DNA of 64,000 bases from Ascidiimonas sp046199005 (GTDB lineage Bacteria; Bacteroidota; Bacteroidia; Flavobacteriales; Flavobacteriaceae): NCBI GenBank assembly GCA_046199005.1, contig CP176050.1:744001-808000 (forward strand). Direction: 5' to 3'. The position numbers and the translations under genes were made by a program. This document shows positions 61,373 through 64,000 of the stretch, piece after piece. A model generated the notes under the pieces. It had not been told where the DNA came from. It saw nothing but the letters and a program-made list of their open reading frames with translations, and did no database searches. The first letter of the stretch is position 1. Every line of letters starts with the position of its first letter.

Positions 61373-64000
61373 TTATTCTATGTCCTTAAAAAAATGACTG
61401 AATTTTTTCAAGTAATCGTTATAAGTGTCTACTTGTTTTCTGCCAAAGGTCTCATCATCATTTTGCACTACAATATCTAAAATACCACGATAACGATCCA
61501 GATCACCTCTTATGTCACTGTAATAGTCATATTGGGTATCTACCGGAAGATCACTGTAATAATCTAAATGCTCCTGATAGATGGTTGCTAGTTTATTGTA
61601 TAATACCCGAGCCTTTTCTTTTTCCTCTACCTTATAATAACCTTCTATATAAGGTTCTAAGAATACGTAGTATCCAAAATAACCTGCTGGCATATTTTTC
61701 ATAGCCAGCTCAATGATATTTTTAGCCTTTTCCTTTTTACCTTCCTGAAGTAATTTTTCAACTAAACGGGCCAAATTACTTCGAAAGGTGATACTGTTTC
61801 TTCGGGTTTCGGTATCGTGATAAATATCTGTACTTCCCGAATTACCCCAATCCCATTTCATTACGATGTCATACATAAGTTCGGTGTCTATACGACCCAT
61901 TTCGAATGGATTCTGAGCACTTCGCTCTGTTTTTATAGGAACTAGTTTATACACTAACCCATCCAATTGTAGGTAGTCTTTCATCCATAGGTATTCTGCT
62001 TTATCAAAACTTCCACCTGTAAAATAGATGGGGCGCTTCCAGTCGTTATTGGCCAGAATGTCTAACATCAGAATCCGGTTTTTAGAAATAGCGCTTTCCG
62101 GCAGGTCAATATCAATATAATCTACGATCAATGCACTGTCTTTTTCCTTGACCAAACCAGATTTCAATACATTTTCTTTATTAACAGGTACTCGTATTTT
62201 ATTCGTAGGATAATAAACTGTTTCCAATTCACTTTCAGGAATACCATCAATACTCGCACCATATTGTTTGATGAGATATCCGTATTTTGTTTTTGGATCA
62301 TCGCTTGCTACCCAATCCATGAAATCTTTAATATTCCAGCGTGCTTCCGATAGCGGTTGATATCTTATATAATCTCTTACGCCCCAGGCATACTGAGAAT
62401 GTTTCAATTGCGAGGGTATAGGTTCGCTATCATAGGCCTTCCTTTTCATTTGATCTATATACCAGTCTGTTTGAAAAAGACTACTGTTGATCACCCTAAC
62501 ATCTGTTCGGTATTCTTCAATTTCCTGGGCATACCACAAACCGAATGTGTCATTATCACCAATAGAGAAGATGATGGCTCCAGCGTCTTCCTGCACAGAG
62601 TCCAGGTAACACATAGGTAAAGATCGAGCTGTATACTTTCCAGATCGGTCATGGTCGTCCCAATTTTGATACGCCATAACTACAGGTACCGAAAACATAC
62701 AGATCGCAGTGATTGTAGGCGCAGCAATCTTAGGAGTCAGGTATTTTTTTAATCCTTCAAATAAAGAGAGCACACCTATGCCTATCCATATCGAGAAAAT
62801 AAAAAAGGAGCCTACGAGTGAATAGTCTCTTTCTCTGGGTTCAAACGGGCGTATGTTAGTGTAGAACTGAATCGCTAATCCAGTAAGTAAAAAGAAGACC
62901 AGTAAGACCCAGAATTGTTTGATATCTCTCTTGGCCTGAAAAACCAGCCCGATGATCCCCAATATTAAGGGCAACAAATAATATGTGTTTCTCGCCTTAT
63001 TGTTTAGAACATCTGAAGGCAAATTATCTTGAGGACCCAGAAAGATCTCATCGATAAAATTAATGCCAGTAAGCCAGTTACCGTGATTGTCGTATTTCCC
63101 TTGTATGTCATCTTGTCTTCCGGAAAAATTCCACATGAAATACCGCCAGTACATATACCCAAATTGGTAATTGATCATAAAACCTAAGTTATCTGCCAGT
63201 GAAGGCGCTTCTACATTAAGGTATTCTCCAAATTGTCGTAGAAACTTGACATATCCTTCCTCATCAATTTTACCCTGTCGCATTCCTTCTTTTAGCTGTT
63301 TTACAGCTTCCTTAAGTTCTTCCTGACCTGCGTATTCCGGTTTAATGGTGAAGTCTAAAGGCTTCACATACCGCATATAATTTTCTGCATGTTCTGAACT
63401 CCACATTCTGGGTAACCATCCAACATGATCTGGATGGGAAGCAGGAAGGGCGTCTTTATATTTATTGACAATAATATACTTCCCTTGCTTTTCATCACGT
63501 TCGTACTTCGGGCTATCGTCTTTACGACTGTTATCTGGGGGCAGTCCTGCGAATCTGTCTGAATACATGGTGCCGTATACCGGACTTTCAACACCGGGAT
63601 ATTGCTCTCTATTGTAATAGGCAAGTAAAAGCCGTGCGTCTGAAGGGTCGTTTTCATTAATAGGTACATGTGCATTGGCTCTTATAGGCAGCATGATCCA
63701 GGAAGAAAAGCCGATAAACATAAAAAGTATGCAAAGTACTATCGTGTTTGCGCCGTAAAGCCGTTTTTTCCTGGTATAGCTAAGACCCCAATAGAAAAGT
63801 CCTATAAATAGAAGCCCTATAATGATGGATCCTGAATTAAAAGGGAGTCCGATAGAATTTACAAAAAACACTTCTCCCCAGCCAAAAAGTTCCAGCGTAT
63901 AGGTAAGTGAAAATTTATAGACAAACATGAGTAATGCCACTACCGCGATATTGGCAATGATGAACTTTTTGAGATCGACCTCCTTGTATTTTTTGAAGAA
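61373..64000 (-). CDS. DUF2723 membrane glycosyltransferase-like protein, C-terminal part
   Basis: The frame is open to the right edge of the window, so the N-terminus is missing; the GTG at 63940 is internal. The visible 875 residues contain several membrane helices (IIIGLLFIGLFYWGL, IVLCILFMFIGFSSWIMLP, TYYLLPLILGIIGLVFQ, WVLLVFFLLTGLAIQFY). A soluble C-terminal region with IFSIGDNDTFGLWYAQEIEE, INSSLFQTDWYIDQMKRKA and RPIYFTGGSFDKAEY is typical of the DUF2723 family. Members resemble GT-C protein O-mannosyltransferases. Its C-terminal 150 residues are helical and TPR-like. It is upstream of the CE4 deacetylase. Confidence 0.87.
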   Translation of the reverse strand, partial: FFKKYKEVDLKKFIIANIAVVALLMFVYKFSLTYTLELFGWGEVFFVNSIGLPFNSGSIIIGLLFIGLFYWGLSYTRKKRLYGANTIVLCILFMFIGFSSWIMLPIRANAHVPINENDPSDARLLLAYYNREQYPGVESPVYGTMYSDRFAGLPPDNSRKDDSPKYERDEKQGKYIIVNKYKDALPASHPDHVGWLPRMWSSEHAENYMRYVKPLDFTIKPEYAGQEELKEAVKQLKEGMRQGKIDEEGYVKFLRQFGEYLNVEAPSLADNLGFMINYQFGYMYWRYFMWNFSGRQDDIQGKYDNHGNWLTGINFIDEIFLGPQDNLPSDVLNNKARNTYYLLPLILGIIGLVFQAKRDIKQFWVLLVFFLLTGLAIQFYTNIRPFEPRERDYSLVGSFFIFSIWIGIGVLSLFEGLKKYLTPKIAAPTITAICMFSVPVVMAYQNWDDHDRSGKYTARSLPMCYLDSVQEDAGAIIFSIGDNDTFGLWYAQEIEEYRTDVRVINSSLFQTDWYIDQMKRKAYDSEPIPSQLKHSQYAWGVRDYIRYQPLSEARWNIKDFMDWVASDDPKTKYGYLIKQYGASIDGIPESELETVYYPTNKIRVPVNKENVLKSGLVKEKDSALIVDYIDIDLPESAISKNRILMLDILANNDWKRPIYFTGGSFDKAEYLWMKDYLQLDGLVYKLVPIKTERSAQNPFEMGRIDTELMYDIVMKWDWGNSGSTDIYHDTETRRNSITFRSNLARLVEKLLQEGKKEKAKNIIELAMKNMPAGYFGYYVFLEPYIEGYYKVEEKEKARVLYNKLATIYQEHLDYYSDLPVDTQYDYYSDIRGDLDRYRGILDIVVQNDDETFGRKQVDTYNDYLKKFSHFFKDIE

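Overview
The window looks like chromosome of a marine-type member of the Flavobacteriaceae (Bacteroidota). The evidence is the AT-rich sequence, the Bacteroidota promoter form (TTTG about 19 bp before TAnnTTTG), many lineage-typical families (DUF5686, DUF5916, DUF2723, PorT, DUF2490, TPR-AraC regulators, 'VGIGTTTP' surface proteins) and the ribosomal order rplM-rpsI-rpsB-tsf-pyrH-frr. I see no insertion sequence, prophage, CRISPR array or rRNA.

Layout. 1-5115: start of an M20 peptidase, tRNA-Leu, a gene-poor kilobase ending in a hairpin-rich repeat, then a three-gene envelope operon with MORN-type repeats. 5281-8827: a zinc-less Fpg/Nei glycosylase, two small proteins and two adjacent DJ-1/PfpI proteins, one of them an AraC-type regulator. 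9024-13807: a sulfide-oxidation block (sulfide:quinone oxidoreductase, CstB-like persulfide dioxygenase-rhodanese, SulP transporter). Each of these three genes carries the same GTAAC-N4-GTTAC box, centred exactly 36.5 bp upstream of the last base of a -7 element. 14079-19626: Kdo transferase, an undecad-repeat lipoprotein, a sugar aminotransferase, GalE and an exported amidohydrolase. 19774-23899: sucA and sucB. 24072-28297: small membrane peptides, retropepsin-like protease, TatD, acyltransferase, asparaginase, tRNA-Ser. 28376-31560: an ExbB/ExbD energy-transducing operon followed by a PorT-type barrel. 31555-33617: a PAP2-like protein and sigma-54.

33935-35926 is the most interesting segment. 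A predicted membrane-spanning TPR-AraC regulator is followed 20 bp later by an unlisted 58-residue peptide gene with a double-glycine leader, then a strong terminator. A second unlisted double-glycine precursor (52 residues, three core cysteines) lies at 49975-50133 beside polA. The two leaders share the pattern LxFxKxx[IV]A[DN]L[NS] and both cores begin Ala-Thr, so both look like Bacteroidota RiPP (lanthipeptide-type) precursors. No modifying enzyme or peptidase-transporter is present in the window. A peptide-sensing circuit (exported peptide, periplasmic TPR receptor, cytoplasmic HTH) is a testable inference.

35970-49919: asnS, an RND/MMPL exporter with a DUF5686 protein, the translation block frr to rplM, and a DUF5916 barrel. 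50244-60678: polA, a metallophosphoesterase, four 'VGIGTTTP' surface proteins (two a tandem duplication), a lone type III polyketide synthase-like enzyme, and a thioredoxin-fold protein lacking both active-site cysteines. 60707-64000: a polysaccharide deacetylase and a DUF2723 membrane protein cut by the window edge.
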